A DNA stretch of 64,000 nt, taken from NCBI GenBank assembly GCA_964019135.1, contig OZ025256.1:34444035-34508034 (forward strand), given 5' to 3'. Origin of the DNA: Arenicola marina. Lineage: Eukaryota; Annelida; Polychaeta; Arenicolidae. Positions 1-15,100 of this stretch are shown here, one piece after another. Within the stretch, counting starts at the first letter, position 1, and each line of letters begins with the position of its first letter. The translations under genes and the position numbers were made by a program. The notes beneath the pieces are model-generated. The model did not search any database. It was not told the origin of the DNA and saw only the letters and a program-made list of their open reading frames with translations.

Positions 1-3000
1 GTGCTCCCCATCACAGCCGAGGGACAGGGTAAGGCGGGGTGCTCCCCATCACAGGCCAGGGACAGGGTAAGGCGGGGTGCTCCCCATCAGAGCCCAGGGA
101 CAGGGTAAGGCGGAGTGCTCCCCTTCACAGCCCAGGGACAGGGTAAGGCGGAGTGCTCCCCATCACAGCCCATAGACAAGGTAAGGCGGGGTGCTCCCCA
201 TCACAGCCGAGGGACAGGTTAAGGCGGGGTGCTCCCCATCACAGCCCAGGGACAGGGTAAGGCGGGGTGTTCCCCATCACAGCCGGGGGACAGGGTAAGG
301 CGGGGTGCTCCCCATCACAGCCCAGGGACAGGGTAAGGCGGGGTGCTCCCCATCACAGTCCAGGGACAGGGTAAGGCGGGGTGCTCCCCATCACAGCCCA
401 GGGACAGGGTAAGGCGGGGTGCTCTCCATCACAGCCAAGGGACAGGGTAAGGCGGGGTGCTCCCCATCACAGCCCAGGGACAGGGTAAGGCGGGGTGCGC
501 CCCTTCACAGCCCAGGGACAGGGTAAGGCGGGGTGCTCCCCATCACAGCCCAGGGACAGGGTAAGGCGGGGTGCTCCCCATCACAGCCCAGGGACAGGGT
601 AAGGCGGAGTGCTCCCCATCACAGCCCAGAGACAGGGTAAGGCGGGGTGCTCCCCATCACAGCCGAGGGACAGGGTAAGGCGGAGTGCTCCCCATCACAG
701 CCCAGGGACAGGGTAAGGCGGGGTGCTCCCCATCACAGCCCAGGGACAGGGTAAGGCGGGGTGCTCCCCATCAGAGCCCAGGGACAGGGTAAGGCGGAGT
801 GCTCCCCATCACAGCCAAGGGACAGGGTAAGGCGGAGTGCTCCCCATCACAGCCCAGAGACAGGGTAAGGCGGGGTGCTCCCCATCACAGCCGAGGGACG
901 GGGTAAGGCGGGGTGCTCCCCATCACAGCCCAGGGACAGGGTAAGGCGGGGTGTTCCCCATCACAGCCGGGGGACAGGGTAAGGCGAGGTGCTCCCCATC
1001 ACAGCCCAGGGACAGGGTAAGGCGGGGTGCTCCCCATCACAGTCCAGGGACAGGGTAAGGCGGGGTGCTCCCCATCACAGCCCAGGGACAGGGTAAGGCG
1101 TGGTGCTCTCCATCACAGCCGAGGGACAGGGTAAGGCGGGGTGCTCCCCATCACAGCCCCGGGACAGGGTAAGGCGGGGTGCTCCCCATCACAGCCCAGG
1201 GGCAGGGTAAGGCGGGGTGCTCCCCATCACAGCCCAGGGACAGGGTAAGGCGGGGTGCTCCCCATCACAGCCCAGGGACAGGGTAAGGCGGGGTGCTCCC
1301 CATCACAGCCCAGGGACAGGGTAAGGCGGGGTGCTCCCCATCACAGCCCAGGGACAGGGTAAGGCGGGGTGCTCCCCATCACAGCCCAGGGACAGGGTAA
1401 GGCGGGGTGCTCCCCATCACAGCCCAGGGACAGAGTAAGGCGGAGTGCTCCCCATCACAGCTTAGGGACAGGGTAAGGCGGGATGCTCCCCATCACAGCC
1501 GAGGGACAGGGTAAGGCGGGGTGCTCCCCATCACAGCCCAGGGACAGGGTAAGACGGGGTGCTCCCCATCACAGCCCAGAGACAGGGTAAGGCGGGGTGC
1601 TCCCCTTCACAGCCGAGGGACAGGGTAAGGCGGGGTGCTCCCCATCACAGCCCAGGGACAGGGTAAGGCGGGGTGCTCCCCATCACAGCCCAGGGACAGG
1701 GTAAGACGGGGTGCTCCCCATCACAGCCCAGGAACAGGGTAAGGCGGGGTGCTCCCCATCACAGCCCAGGGACAGGGTAAGGCGGGGTGCTCCCCATCAC
1801 AGCCCAGGGACAGGGTAAGGCGGGGTGCTCCCCATCACAGCCCAGGGACAGGGTAAGGCGGGGTGCTCCCCATCACAGCCCAGGGACAGAGTAAGGCGGA
1901 GTGCTCCCCATCACAGCCCAGAGACAGGGTAAGGCGGGGTGCTCCCCTTCACAGCCGAGGGACAGGGTAAGGCGGGGTGCTCCCCATCACAGCCCAGGAC
2001 AGGGTAAGGCGGGGTGCTCCCCATCACAGCCCCGGGACAGGGTAAAGCGGGGTGCTCCCCATCACAGCCGAGGGACAGGGTAAGGCGGGGTGCTCCCCAT
2101 CACAGCCCAGGGTCAGGGTAAGGCGGGGTGCTCCCCATCACAGCCGAGGGACAGGGTAAGGCGGGGTGCTCCCCATTTCAGCCCAGGGACAGGGTAAGGC
2201 GGGGTGCTCCCCATCACAGCCCAGGGACAGGGTAAGGCGGGGTGCTCCCCATCACCGCCCAGGGACAGGGTAAGGCGGGGTGCTCCCCATCACAGCCCAG
2301 GGACAGGGTAAGGCGGGGTGCTCCCCATCACAGCCCAGGGACAGGGTAAGGCGGGGTGCTCCCAATAACAGCCCAGGGACAGAGTAAGGCGGAGTGCTCC
2401 CCATCACATCCGAGGGTCAGGGTAAGGCGGGGTGCTCCCCATCACAGCCCAGGGACAGGGTAAGGCGGGGTGCTCCCCATCACAGACCAGAGACAAGGTA
2501 AGGCGGGGTGCTCCCCATCACAGCCCAGGGACAGGGTAAGGCGGGGTGCTCCCCATCACAGCCCAGGGACAGTTTAAGGCGGGGTGCTCCCCATCACAGC
2601 CCAGGGACAGGGTAAGGCGGGGTGCTCCCCATCACAGCCCAGGGACAGAGTAAGGCGGAGTGCTCCCCATCACAGCCCAGGGACAGGGTAAGGCGGGATG
2701 CTCCCCATCACAGCCGAGGGACAGGGTAAGGCGGGGTGCTCCCCATCACAGCCCAGCGACAGGGTAAGACGGGGTGCTCCCCATCACAGCCCAGAGACAG
2801 GGTAAGGCGGGGTGCTCCCCTTCACAGCCGAGGGACAGGGTAAGGCGGGGTGCTCCCCATCACAGCCCAGGGACAGGGTAAGGCGGGGTGCTCCCCATCA
2901 CAGCCCAGGGACAGGGTAAGACGGGGTGCTCCCCATCACAGCCCAGGAACAGGGTAAGGCGGGGTGCTCCCCATCACAGCCCAGGGACAGGGTAAGACGG

Positions 3001-6000
3001 GGTGCTCCCCATCACAGCCCAGGAACAGGGTAAAGCGTGTTGCTCCCCATCACAGCCCAGGGACAGAGCAAGGCGGAGTGCTCCCCATCACAGCCCAGAG
3101 ACAGGGTAAGGCGGGGTGCTCCCCTTCACAGCCGAGGGACAGGGTAAGGCGGGGTGCTCCCCATCACAGCCCAGGGACAGGGTAAGGCGGGGTGCTCCCA
3201 ATCACAGCCCAGGGACAGAGTAAGGCGGGGTGCTCCCCATCACAGCCGAGGGTCAGGGTAAGGCGGGGTGCTCCCCATCACAGCCCAGGGACAGGGTAAG
3301 GCGGGGTGCTCCCCATCACAGCCCAGGGACAGGGTAAGGCGGGGTGCTGCCCATCACAGCCCAGGGACAGGGTAAGGCGGGGTGATCCCCATCACAGCCC
3401 AGGGACAGGGTAAGGCGGGGTGCTCCCCATCACAACCAAGGGACAGGGTAAGACGGGGTGCTCCCCATCACAGCCCAGGGACAGGGTAAGGCGGAGTGCT
3501 CCCCATCACAGCCCAGGGACAGGGTAAGGCGGTGTGCTCCCCATCACAGCCGAGGGACAGGGTAAGGCGGGGTGCTCCCCATCACAGGCCAGGGACAGGG
3601 TAAGGCGGGGTGCTCCCCATCAGAGCCCAGGGACAGGGTAAGGCCGAGTGCTCCCCTTCACAGCCCAGGGACAGGGTAAGGCGGAGTGCTCCCCATCACA
3701 GCCCAGAGACAGGGTAAGGCGGGGTGCTCCCCATCACAGCCGAGGGACAGGTTAAGGCGGGGTGCTCCCCATCACAGCCCAGGGACAGGGTAAGGCGGGG
3801 TGTTCCCCATCACAGCCGGGGGACAGGGTAAGGCGGGGTGCTCCCCATCACAGCCCAGGGACAGGGTAAGGCGGGGTGCTCCCCATCACAGTCCAGGGAC
3901 AGGGTAAGGCGGGGTGCTCCCCATCACAGCCCAGGGACAGGGTAAGGCGGGGTGCTCTCCATCACAGCCAAGGGACAGGGTAAGGCGGGGTGCTCCCCAT
4001 CACAGCCCAGGGACAGGGTAAGGCGGGGTGCGCCCCTTCACAGCCCAGGGACAGGGTAAGGCGGGGTGCTCCCCATCACAGCCCAGGGACAGGGTAAGGC
4101 GGGGTGCTCCCCATCACAGCCCAGGGACAGGTTAAGGCGGAGTGCTCCCCATCACAGCCCAGAGACAGGGTAAGGCGGGGTGCTCCCCATCACAGCCGAG
4201 GGACAGGGTAAGGCGGAGTGCTCCCCATCACAGCCCAGGGACAGGGTAAGGCGGGGTGCTCCCCATCACAGCCCAGGGACAGGGTAAGGCGGGGTGCTCC
4301 CCATCAGAGCCCAGGGACAGGGTAAGGCGGAGTGCTCCCCATCACAGCCAAGGGACAGGGTAAGGCGGAGTGCTCCCCATCACAGCCCAGAGACAGGGTA
4401 AGGCGGGGTGCTCCCCATCACAGCCGAGGGACGGGGTAAGGCGGGGTGCTCCCCATCACAGCCCAGGGACAGGGTAAGGCGGGGTGTTCCCCATCACAGC
4501 CGGGGGACAGGGTAAGGCGAGGTGCTCCCCATCACAGCCCAGGGACAGGGTAAGGCGGGGTGCTCCCCATCACAGTCCAGGGACAGGGTAAGGCGGGGTG
4601 CTCCCCATCACAGCCCAGGGACAGGGTAAGGCGTGGTGCTCTCCATCACAGCCGAGGGACAGGGTAAGGCGGGGTGCTCCCCATCACAGCCCCGGGACAG
4701 GGTAAGGCGGGGTGCTCCCCATCACAGCCCAGGGGCAGGGTAAGGCGGGGTGCTCCCCATCACAGCCCAGGGACAGGGTAAGGCGGGGTGCTCCCCATCA
4801 CAGCCCAGGGACAGGGTAAGGCGGGGTGCTCCCCATCACAGCCCAGGGACAGGGTAAGGCGGGGTGCTCCCCATCACAGCCCAGGGACAGGGTAAGGCGG
4901 GGTGCTCCCCATCACAGCCCAGGGACAGGGTAAGGCGGGGTGCTCCCCATCACAGCCCAGGGACAGAGTAAGGCGGAGTGCTCCCCATCACAGCTTAGGG
5001 ACAGGGTAAGGCGGGATGCTCCCCATCACAGCCGAGGGACAGGGTAAGGCGGGGTGCTCCCCATCACAGCCCAGGGACAGGGTAAGACGGGGTGCTCCCC
5101 ATCACAGCCCAGAGACAGGGTAAGGCGGGGTGCTCCCCTTCACAGCCGAGGGACAGGGTAAGGCGGGGTGCTCCCCATCACAGCCCAGGGACAGGGTAAG
5201 GCGGGGTGCTCCCCATCACAGCCCAGGGACAGGGTAAGACGGGGTGCTCCCCATCACAGCCCAGGAACAGGGTAAGGCGGGGTGCTCCCCATCACAGCCC
5301 AGGGACAGGGTAAGGCGGGGTGCTCCCCATCACAGCCCAGGGACAGGGTAAGGCGGGGTGCTCCCCATCACAGCCCAGGGACAGGGTAAGGCGGGGTGCT
5401 CCCCATCACAGCCCAGGGACAGAGTAAGGCGGAGTGCTCCCCATCACAGCCCAGAGACAGGGTAAGGCGGGGTGCTCCCCTTCACAGCCGAGGGACAGGG
5501 TAAGGCGGGGTGCTCCCCATCACAGCCCAGGACAGGGTAAGGCGGGGTGCTCCCCATCACAGCCCCGGGACAGGGTAAAGCGGGGTGCTCCCCATCACAG
5601 CCGAGGGACAGGGTAAGGCGGGGTGCTCCCCATCACAGCCCAGTGTCAGGGTAAGGCGGGGTGCTCCCCATCACAGCCGAGGGACAGGGTAAGGCGGGGT
5701 GCTCCCCATTTCAGCCCAGGGACAGGGTAAGGCGGGGTGCTCCCCATCACAGCCCAGGGACAGGGTAAGGCGGGGTGCTCCCCATCACCGCCCAGGGACA
5801 GGGTAAGGCGGGGTGCTCCCCATCACAGCCCAGGGACAGGGTAAGGCGGGGTGCTCCCCATCACAGCCCAGGGACAGGGTAAGGCGGGGTGCTCCCAATC
5901 ACAGCCCAGGGACAGAGTAAGGCGGAGTGCTCCCCATCACATCCGAGGGTCAGGGTAAGGCGGGGTGCTCCCCATCACAGCCCAGGGACAGGGTAAGGCG

Positions 6001-9000
6001 GGGTGCTCCCCATCACAGCCCAGGGACAGGGTAAGGCGGGGTGCTCCCCATCACAGCTCAGGGACAGTGTAAGGCGGGGTGCTCCCCATCACAGCCCAGG
6101 GACAGGGTAAGGCGGGGTGCTCCCCATCACAGCCCAGGGACAGAGTCAGGCGGAGTGCTCCCCATCACAGCCCAGGGACAGGGTAAGGCGGGGTGCTCCC
6201 CATCACAGCCCAGGGACAGGGTAAGGCGGGATGCTCCCCATCACAGCCGAGGGACAGGGTAAGGCGGGGTGCTCCCCATCACAGCCCAGGGACAGGGTAA
6301 GGCGGGGTGCTCCCAATCACAGCCCAGGGACAGAGTAAGGCGGGGTGCTCCCCATCACAGCCGAGGGTCAGGGTAAGGCGGGGTGCTCCCCATCACAGCC
6401 CAGGGACAGGGTAAGGCGGGGTGCTCCCCATCACAGCCCAGGGACAGGGTAAGGCGGGGTGCTGCCCATCACAGCCCAGGGACAGGGTAAGGCGGGGTGA
6501 TCCCCATCACAGCCCAGGGACAGGGTAAGGCGGGGTGCTCCCCATCACAACCCAGGGACAGGGTAAGACGGGGTGCTCCCCATCACAGCCCAGGGACAGG
6601 GTAAGGCGGAGTGCTCCCCATCACAGCCCAGGGACAGGGTAAGGCGGTGTGCTCCCCATCACAGCCGAGGGACAGGGTAAGGCGGGGTGCTCCCCATCAC
6701 AGGCCAGGGACAGGGTAAGGCGGGGTGCTCCCCATCAGAGCCCAGGGACAGGGTAAGGCGGAGTGCTCCCCTTCACAGCCCAGGGACAGGGTAAGGCGGA
6801 GTGCTCCCCATCACAGCCCAGAGACAGGGTAAGGCGGGGTGCTCCCCATCACAGCCGAGGGACAGGTTAAGGCGGGGTGCTCCCCATCACAGCCCAGGGA
6901 CAGGGTAAGGCGGGGTGTTCCCCATCACAGCCGGGGGACAGGGTAAGGCGGGGTGCTCCCCATCACAGCCCAGGGACAGGGTAAGGCGGGGTGCTCCCCA
7001 TCACAGTCCAGGGACAGGGTAAGGCGGGGTGCTCCCCATCACAGCCCAGGGACAGGGTAAGGCGGGGTGCTCTCCATCACAGCCAAGGGACAGGGTAAGG
7101 CGGGGTGCTCCCCATCACAGCCCAGGGACAGGGTAAGGCGGGGTGCGCCCCTTCACAGCCCAGGGACAGGGTAAGGCGGGGTGCTCCCCATCACAGCCCA
7201 GGGACAGGGTAAGGCGGGGTGCTCCCCATCACAGCCCAGGGACAGGGTAAGGCGGAGTGCTCCCCATCACAGCCCAGAGACAGGGTAAGGCGGGGTGCTC
7301 CCCATCACAGCCGAGGGACAGGGTAAGGCGGAGTGCTCCCCATCACAGCCCAGGGACAGGGTAAGGCGGGGTGCTCCCCATCACAGCCCAGGGACAGGGT
7401 AAGGCGGGGTGCTCCCCATCAGAGCCCAGGGACAGGGTAAGGCGGAGTGCTCCCCATCACAGCCAAGGGACAGGGTAAGGCGGAGTGCTCCCCATCACAG
7501 CCCAGAGACAGGGTAAGGCGGGGTGCTCCCCATCACAGCCGAGGGACGGGGTAAGGCGGGGTGCTCCCCATCACAGCCCAGGGACAGGGTAAGGCGGGGT
7601 GTTCCCCATCACAGCCGGGGGACAGGGTAAGGCGAGGTGCTCCCCATCACAGCCCAGGGACAGGGTAAGGCGGGGTGCTCCCCATCACAGTCCAGGGACA
7701 GGGTAAGGCGGGGTGCTCCCCATCACAGCCCAGGGACAGGGTAAGGCGTGGTGCTCTCCATCACAGCCGAGGGACAGGGTAAGGCGGGGTGCTCCCCATC
7801 ACAGCCCCGGGACAGGGTAAGGCGAGGTGCTCCCCATCACAGCCCAGGGGCAGGGTAAGGCGGGGTGCTCCCCATCACAGCCCAGGGACAGGGTAAGGCG
7901 GGGTGCTCCCCATCACAGCCCAGGGACAGGGTAAGGCGGGGTGCTCCCCATCACAGCCCAGGGACAGGGTAAGGCGGGGTGCTCCCCATCACAGCCCAGG
8001 GACAGGGTAAGGCGGGGTGCTCCCCATCACAGCCCAGGGACAGGGTAAGGCGGGGTGCTCCCCATCACAGCCCAGGGACAGAGTAAGGCGGAGTGCTCCC
8101 CATCACAGCTTAGGGACAGGGTAAGGCGGGATGCTCCCCATCACAGCCGAGGGACAGGGTAAGGCGGGGTGCTCCCCATCACAGCCCAGGGACAGGGTAA
8201 GACGGGGTGCTCCCCATCACAGCCCAGAGACAGGGTAAGGCGGGGTGCTCCCCTTCACAGCCGAGGGACAGGGTAAGGCGGGGTGCTCCCCATCACAGCC
8301 CAGGGACAGGGTAAGGCGGGGTGCTCCCCATCACAGCCCAGGGACAGGGTAAGACGGGGTGCTCCCCATCACAGCCCAGGAACAGGGTAAGGCGGGGTGC
8401 TCCCCATCACAGCCCAGGGACAGGGTAAGGCGGGGTGCTCCCCATCACAGCCCAGGGACAGGGTAAGGCGGGGTGCTCCCCATCACAGCCCAGGGACAGG
8501 GTAAGGCGGGGTGCTCCCCATCACAGCCCAGGGACAGAGTAAGGCGGAGTGCTCCCCATCACAGCCCAGAGACAGGGTAAGGCGGGGTGCTCCCCTTCAC
8601 AGCCGAGGGACAGGGTAAGGCGGGGTGCTCCCCATCACAGCCCAGGACAGGGTAAGGCGGGGTGCTCCCCATCACAGCCCCGGGACAGGGTAAAGCGGGG
8701 TGCTCCCCATCACAGCCGAGGGACAGGGTAAGGCGGGGTGCTCCCCATCACAGCCCAGGGTCAGGGTAAGGCGGGGTGCTCCCCATCACAGCCGAGGGAC
8801 ACCGTAAGGCGGGGTGCTCCCCATTTCAGCCCAGGGACAGGGTAAGGCGGGGTGCTCCCCATCACAGCCCAGGGACAGGGTAAGGCGGGGTGCTCCCCAT
8901 CACCGCCCAGGGACAGGGTAAGGCGGGGTGCTCCCCATCACAGCCCAGGGACAGGGTAAGGCGGGGTGCTCCCCATCACAGCCCAGGGACAGGGTAAGGC

Positions 9001-9132
9001 GGGGTGCTCCCAATCACAGCCCAGGGACAGAGTAAGGCGGAGTGCTCCCCATCACATCCGAGGGTCAGGGTAAGGCGGGGTGCTCCCCATCACAGCCCAG
9101 GGACAGGGTAAGGCGGGGTGCTCCCCATCACA
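1..9132. repeat. Block duplication within A, three overlapping copies
   Basis: The pattern of unit variants in 1-2,484 recurs at 3,534-6,017 (offset 3,533). The stretch about 3,130-6,017 recurs at about 6,245-9,132 (offset 3,115). Both offsets equal a whole number of 38-bp units minus one base (93 and 82 units), because each block carries one 37-bp unit. Shared rare variants include a caggcc unit next to a catcagag unit, a cagcttaggg unit, and an accgccc unit. The blocks must have been copied after the units diversified. Confidence 0.85.
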
Positions 9133-12100
9133 GACCAGAGACAGGGTAAGGCGGGGTGCTCCCCATCACAGCCCAGGGACAGGGTAAGGCGGGGTGCTCC
9201 CCATCACAGCCCAGGGACAGTTTAAGGCGGGGTGCTCCCCATCACAGCCCAGGGACAGGGTAAGGCGGGGTGCTCCCCATCACAGCCCAGGGACAGAGTA
9301 AGGCGGAGTGCTCCCCATCACAGCCCAGGGACAGGGTAAGGCGGGATGCTCCCCATCACAGCCGAGGGACAGGGTAAGGCGGGGTGCTCCCCATCACAGC
9401 CCAGCGACAGGGTAAGACGGGGTGCTCCCCATCACAGCCCAGAGACAGGGTAAGGCGGGGTGCTCCCCATCATAGCCCAAGAACAGCGTAGGGCGGGGTG
9501 CTCCCCATCACAGCCCAGGGACAGGGTAAGGCGGGGTGCTCCCCATCACAGCCCAGGGACAGAGTAAGGCGGAGTGCTCCCCATCACAGCCCAGGGACAG
9601 GGTAAGGCGGGATGCTCCCCATCACAGCCGAGGGACAGGGTAAGGCGGGGTGCTCCCCATCACAGCCCAGCGACAGGGTAAGACGGGGTGCTCCCCATCA
9701 CAGCCCAGAGACAGGGTAAGGCGGGGTGCTCCCCATCACAGCCCAGGGACAGGGTAAGACGGGGTGCTCCCCATCACAGCCCAGGAACAGGGTAAGGCGG
9801 GGTGCTCCCCATCACAGCCCAGGGACAGGGTAAGACGGGGTGCTCCCCATCACAGCCCAGGAACAGGGTAAAGCGTGTTGCTCCCCATCACAGCCCAGGG
9901 ACAGAGCAAGGCGGAGTGCTCCCCATCACAGCCCAGAGACAGGGTAAGGCGGGGTGCTCCCCTTCACAGCCGAGGGACAGGGTAAGGCGGGGTGCTCCCC
10001 ATCACAGCCCAGGGACAGGGTAAGGCGGGGTGCTCCCCATCACAGCCCAGGGACAGGGTAAGGCGGGGTGCTCCCCATCACAGCCCAGGGACAGGGTAAG
10101 GCGGGGTGCTCCCCATCACAGCCCAGGGACAGAGTAAGGCGGAGTGCTCCCCATCACAGCCCAGAGACAGGGTAAGGCGGGGTGCTCCCCATCACAGCCC
10201 CGGGACAGTGTAAGGCGGGGTGCTCCCCATCACAGCCCAGGGACAGGGTAAGGCGGGGTGCTCCCCATCACAGCCCAGGGACAGGGTAAGGCGGGGTGCT
10301 CCCCATCACGGGACAGGGTAAGGCGGGGTGCTCCCCATCACAGCCCAGGGACAGGGTAAGACGGGGTGCTCCCCATCACAGCCCAGGAACAGGGTAAGGC
10401 GGGGTGCTCCCCATCACAGCCCAGGGACAGAGTAAGGCGGAGTGCTCCCCATCACAGCCCAGAGACAGGGTAAGGCGGGGTGCTCCCCTTCACAGCCCAG
10501 GGACAGGGTAAGGCGGGGTGCTCCCCTTCACAGCCGAGGGACAGGGTAAGGCGGGGTGCTCCCCATCACAGCCCAGGACAGGGTAAGGCGGGGTGCTCCC
10601 CATCACAGCCCAGGGACAGGGTAAGGCGGGGTGCTCCCCATCACAGCCCAGGGACAGGGTAAGGCGGTGTGCTCCCCATCACAGCCCAGGGACAGGGTAA
10701 GGCGGTGTGCTCCCCATCACAGCCGAGGGACAGGGTAAGGCGGGGTGCTCCCCATCACAGCCCAGGGACAGGGTAAGGCGGAGTGCTCCCCATCACAGCC
10801 CAGGGACAGGGTAAGGCGGGGTGCTCCCCATCACAGCCGAGGGACAGGGTAAGGCGGGATGCTCCCCATTACAGCCCAGGGACAGGGTAAGGCGGGGTGC
10901 TCCCCATCACAGCCCAGGGACAGGGTAAGGCGGGGTGCTCCCCATCACAGCCCAGGGACAGGGTAAGGCGGGGTGCTCCCCTTCACAGCCGATGGTCAGG
11001 GTAAGGCGGGGTGCTCCCCATTACAGCCGAGGGTCAGGGTAAGGCCGGGTGCTCCCCATCATAGCCCAAGAACAGCGTAAGGCGGGGTGCTCCCCATCAC
11101 AGCCCAGGGATAGTTTAAGGCGGGGTGCTCCCCATCACAGCCCAGGGACAGGGTAAGGCGGGGTGCTCCCCATCACAGCCCAGGGACAGAGTAAGGCGGA
11201 GTGCTCCCCATCACAGCCCAGGGAGAGGGTAAGGCGGGATGCTCCCCATCACAGCCCAGGGACAGGGTAAGGCGGGGTGCTCCCCTTCACAGCCCAGCGA
11301 CAGGGTAAGACGGGGTGCTCCCCATCACAGCCCAGAGACAGGGTAAGGCGGGGTGCTCCCCTTCACAGCCGAGGGACAGGGTAAGGCGGGGTGCTCCCCA
11401 TCACAGCCCAGGGACAGGGTAAGGCGGGGTGCTCCCCATCACAGCCCAGGGACAGGGTAAGGCGGGGTGCTCCCCTTCACAGCCGAGGGACAGGGTAAGG
11501 CGGGGTGCTCCCCATCACAGACCAGGGACAGGGTAAGGCGGGGTGCTCCCCATCACAGCCCAGGGACAGGGTAAGGCGGGGTGCTCCCCATCACAGCCCA
11601 GGGACAGGGTAAGGCGGGGTGCTCCCCATCACAGCCCAGGGACAGGGTAAGGCGGGGTGCTCCCCATCACAGCCCCGAGACAGTGTAAGGCGGGGTGCTC
11701 CCCATCACAGCCCAGGGACAGGGTAAGGCATGGTGCTCCCCATCACAGCCCAGGGACAGGGTAAGGCGGGGTGCTCCCCATCACAGCCCAGGGACAGGGT
11801 AAGGCGGGGTGCTCCCCATCACAGCCCAGGGACAGGGTAAGACGGGGTGCTCCCCATCACAACCCAGGAACAGGGTAAGGCGGGGTGCTCCCCATCACAG
11901 CCCAGGGACAGAGTAAGGCGGAGTGCTCCCCATCACAGCCCAGAGACAGGGTAAGGCGGGGTGCTCCCCTTCACAGCCGAGGGACAGGGTAAGGCGGGGT
12001 GCTCCCCATCACAGCCCAGGACAGGGTAAGGCGGGGTGCTCCACATCACAGCCCCGGGACAGGGTAAAGCGGGGTGCTCCCCATCACAGCCCAGGGACAG

Positions 12101-15100
12101 GGTAAGGCGGGGTGCTCCCCATCACAGCCCAGGGTCAGGGTAAGGCGGGGTGCTCCCCATCACAGCCGAGGGACAGGGTAAGGCGGGGTGCTCCCCATTT
12201 CAGCCCAGGGACAGGGTAAGGCGGCGTGCTCCCCATCACAGCCCAGGGACAGGGTAAGGCGGGGTGCTCCCCATCACAGCCCAGGGACAGGGTAAGGCGG
12301 GGTGCTCCCCATCACAGCCCAGGGACAGGGTAAGGCGGGGTGCTCCCCATCACAGCCCAGCGACAGGGTAAGGCGGGGTGCTCCCAATCACAGCCCAGGG
12401 ACAGAGTAAGGCGGAGTGCTCCCCATCACAGCCGAGGGTCAGGGTAAGGCGGGGTGCTCCCCATCAGAGCCCAGGGACAGGGTAAGGCGGGGTGCTCCCC
12501 ATCACAGCCCAGAGACAGGGTAAGGCGGGGTGCTCCCCATCACAGCCCAGGGACAGGGTAAGACGGGGTGCTCCCCATCACAGCCCAGGGACAGGGTAAG
12601 GCGGAGTGCTCCCCATCACAGCCCAGGGACAGGGTAAGGCGGTGTGCTCCCCATCACAGCCGAGGGACAGGGTAAGGCGGGGTGCTCCCCATCACAGGCC
12701 AGGGACAGGGTAAGGCGGGGTGCTCCCCATCAGAGCCCAGGGACAGGGTAAGGCCGAGTGCTCCCCTTCACAGCCCAGGGACAGGGTAAGGCGGAGTGCT
12801 CCCCATCACAGCCCAGAGACAGGGTAAGGCGGGGTGCTCCCCATCACAGCCGAGGGACAGGTTAAGGCGGGGTGCTCCCCATCACAGCCCAGGGACAGGG
12901 TAAGGCGGGGTGTTCCCCATCACAGCCGGGGGACAGGGTAAGGCGGGGTGCTCCCCATCACAGCCCAGGGACAGGGTAAGGCGGGGTGCTCCCCATCACA
13001 GTCCAGGGACAGGGTAAGGCGGGGTGCTCCCCATCACAGCCCAGGGACAGGGTAAGGCGGGGTGCTCTCCATCACAGCCAAGGGACAGGGTAAGGCGGGG
13101 TGCTCCCCATCACAGCCCAGGGACAGGGTAAGGCGGGGTGCGCCCCTTCACAGCCCAGGGACAGGGTAAGGCGGGGTGCTCCCCATCACAGCCCAGGGAC
13201 AGGGTAAGGCGGGGTGCTCCCCATCACAGCCCAGGGACAGGTTAAGGCGGAGTGCTCCCCATCACAGCCCAGAGACAGGGTAAGGCGGGGTGCTCCCCAT
13301 CACAGCCGAGGGACAGGGTAAGGCGGAGTGCTCCCCATCACAGCCCAGGGACAGGGTAAGGCGGGGTGCTCCCCATCACAGCCCAGGGACAGGGTAAGGC
13401 GGGGTGCTCCCCATCAGAGCCCAGGGACAGGGTAAGGCGGAGTGCTCCCCATCACAGCCAAGGGACAGGGTAAGGCGGAGTGCTCCCCATCACAGCCCAG
13501 AGACAGGGTAAGGCGGGGTGCTCCCCATCACAGCCGAGGGACGGGGTAAGGCGGGGTGCTCCCCATCACAGCCCAGGGACAGGGTAAGGCGGGGTGTTCC
13601 CCATCACAGCCGGGGGACAGGGTAAGGCGAGGTGCTCCCCATCACAGCCCAGGGACAGGGTAAGGCGGGGTGCTCCCCATCACAGTCCAGGGACAGGGTA
13701 AGGCGGGGTGCTCCCCATCACAGCCCAGGGACAGGGTAAGGCGTGGTGCTCTCCATCACAGCCGAGGGACAGGGTAAGGCGGGGTGCTCCCCATCACAGC
13801 CCCGGGACAGGGTAAGGCGGGGTGCTCCCCATCACAGCCCAGGGGCAGGGTAAGGCGGGGTGCTCCCCATCACAGCCCAGGGACAGGGTAAGGCGGGGTG
13901 CTCCCCATCACAGCCCAGGGACAGGGTAAGGCGGGGTGCTCCCCATCACAGCCCAGGGACAGGGTAAGGCGGGGTGCTCCCCATCACAGCCCAGGGACAG
14001 GGTAAGGCGGGGTGCTCCCCATCACAGCCCAGGGACAGGGTAAGGCGGGGTGCTCCCCATCACAGCCCAGGGACAGAGTAAGGCGGAGTGCTCCCCATCA
14101 CAGCTTAGGGACAGGGTAAGGCGGGATGCTCCCCATCACAGCCGAGGGACAGGGTAAGGCGGGGTGCTCCCCATCACAGCCCAGGGACAGGGTAAGACGG
14201 GGTGCTCCCCATCACAGCCCAGAGACAGGGTAAGGCGGGGTGCTCCCCTTCACAGCCGAGGGACAGGGTAAGGCGGGGTGCTCCCCATCACAGCCCAGGG
14301 ACAGGGTAAGGCGGGGTGCTCCCCATCACAGCCCAGGGACAGGGTAAGACGGGGTGCTCCCCATCACAGCCCAGGAACAGGGTAAGGCGGGGTGCTCCCC
14401 ATCACAGCCCAGGGACAGGGTAAGGCGGGGTGCTCCCCATCACAGCCCAGGGACAGGGTAAGGCGGGGTGCTCCCCATCACAGCCCAGGGACAGGGTAAG
14501 GCGGGGTGCTCCCCATCACAGCCCAGGGACAGAGTAAGGCGGAGTGCTCCCCATCACAGCCCAGAGACAGGGTAAGGCGGGGTGCTCCCCTTCACAGCCG
14601 AGGGACAGGGTAAGGCGGGGTGCTCCCCATCACAGCCCAGGACAGGGTAAGGCGGGGTGCTCCCCATCACAGCCCCGGGACAGGGTAAAGCGGGGTGCTC
14701 CCCATCACAGCCGAGGGACAGGGTAAGGCGGGGTGCTCCCCATCACAGCCCAGTGTCAGGGTAAGGCGGGGTGCTCCCCATCACAGCCGAGGGACAGGGT
14801 AAGGCGGGGTGCTCCCCATTTCAGCCCAGGGACAGGGTAAGGCGGGGTGCTCCCCATCACAGCCCAGGGACAGGGTAAGGCGGGGTGCTCCCCATCACCG
14901 CCCAGGGACAGGGTAAGGCGGGGTGCTCCCCATCACAGCCCAGGGACAGGGTAAGGCGGGGTGCTCCCCATCACAGCCCAGGGACAGGGTAAGGCGGGGT
15001 GCTCCCAATCCCAGCCCAGGGACAGAGTAAGGCGGAGTGCTCCCCATCACATCCGAGGGTCAGGGTAAGGCGGGGTGCTCCCCATCACAGCCCAGGGACA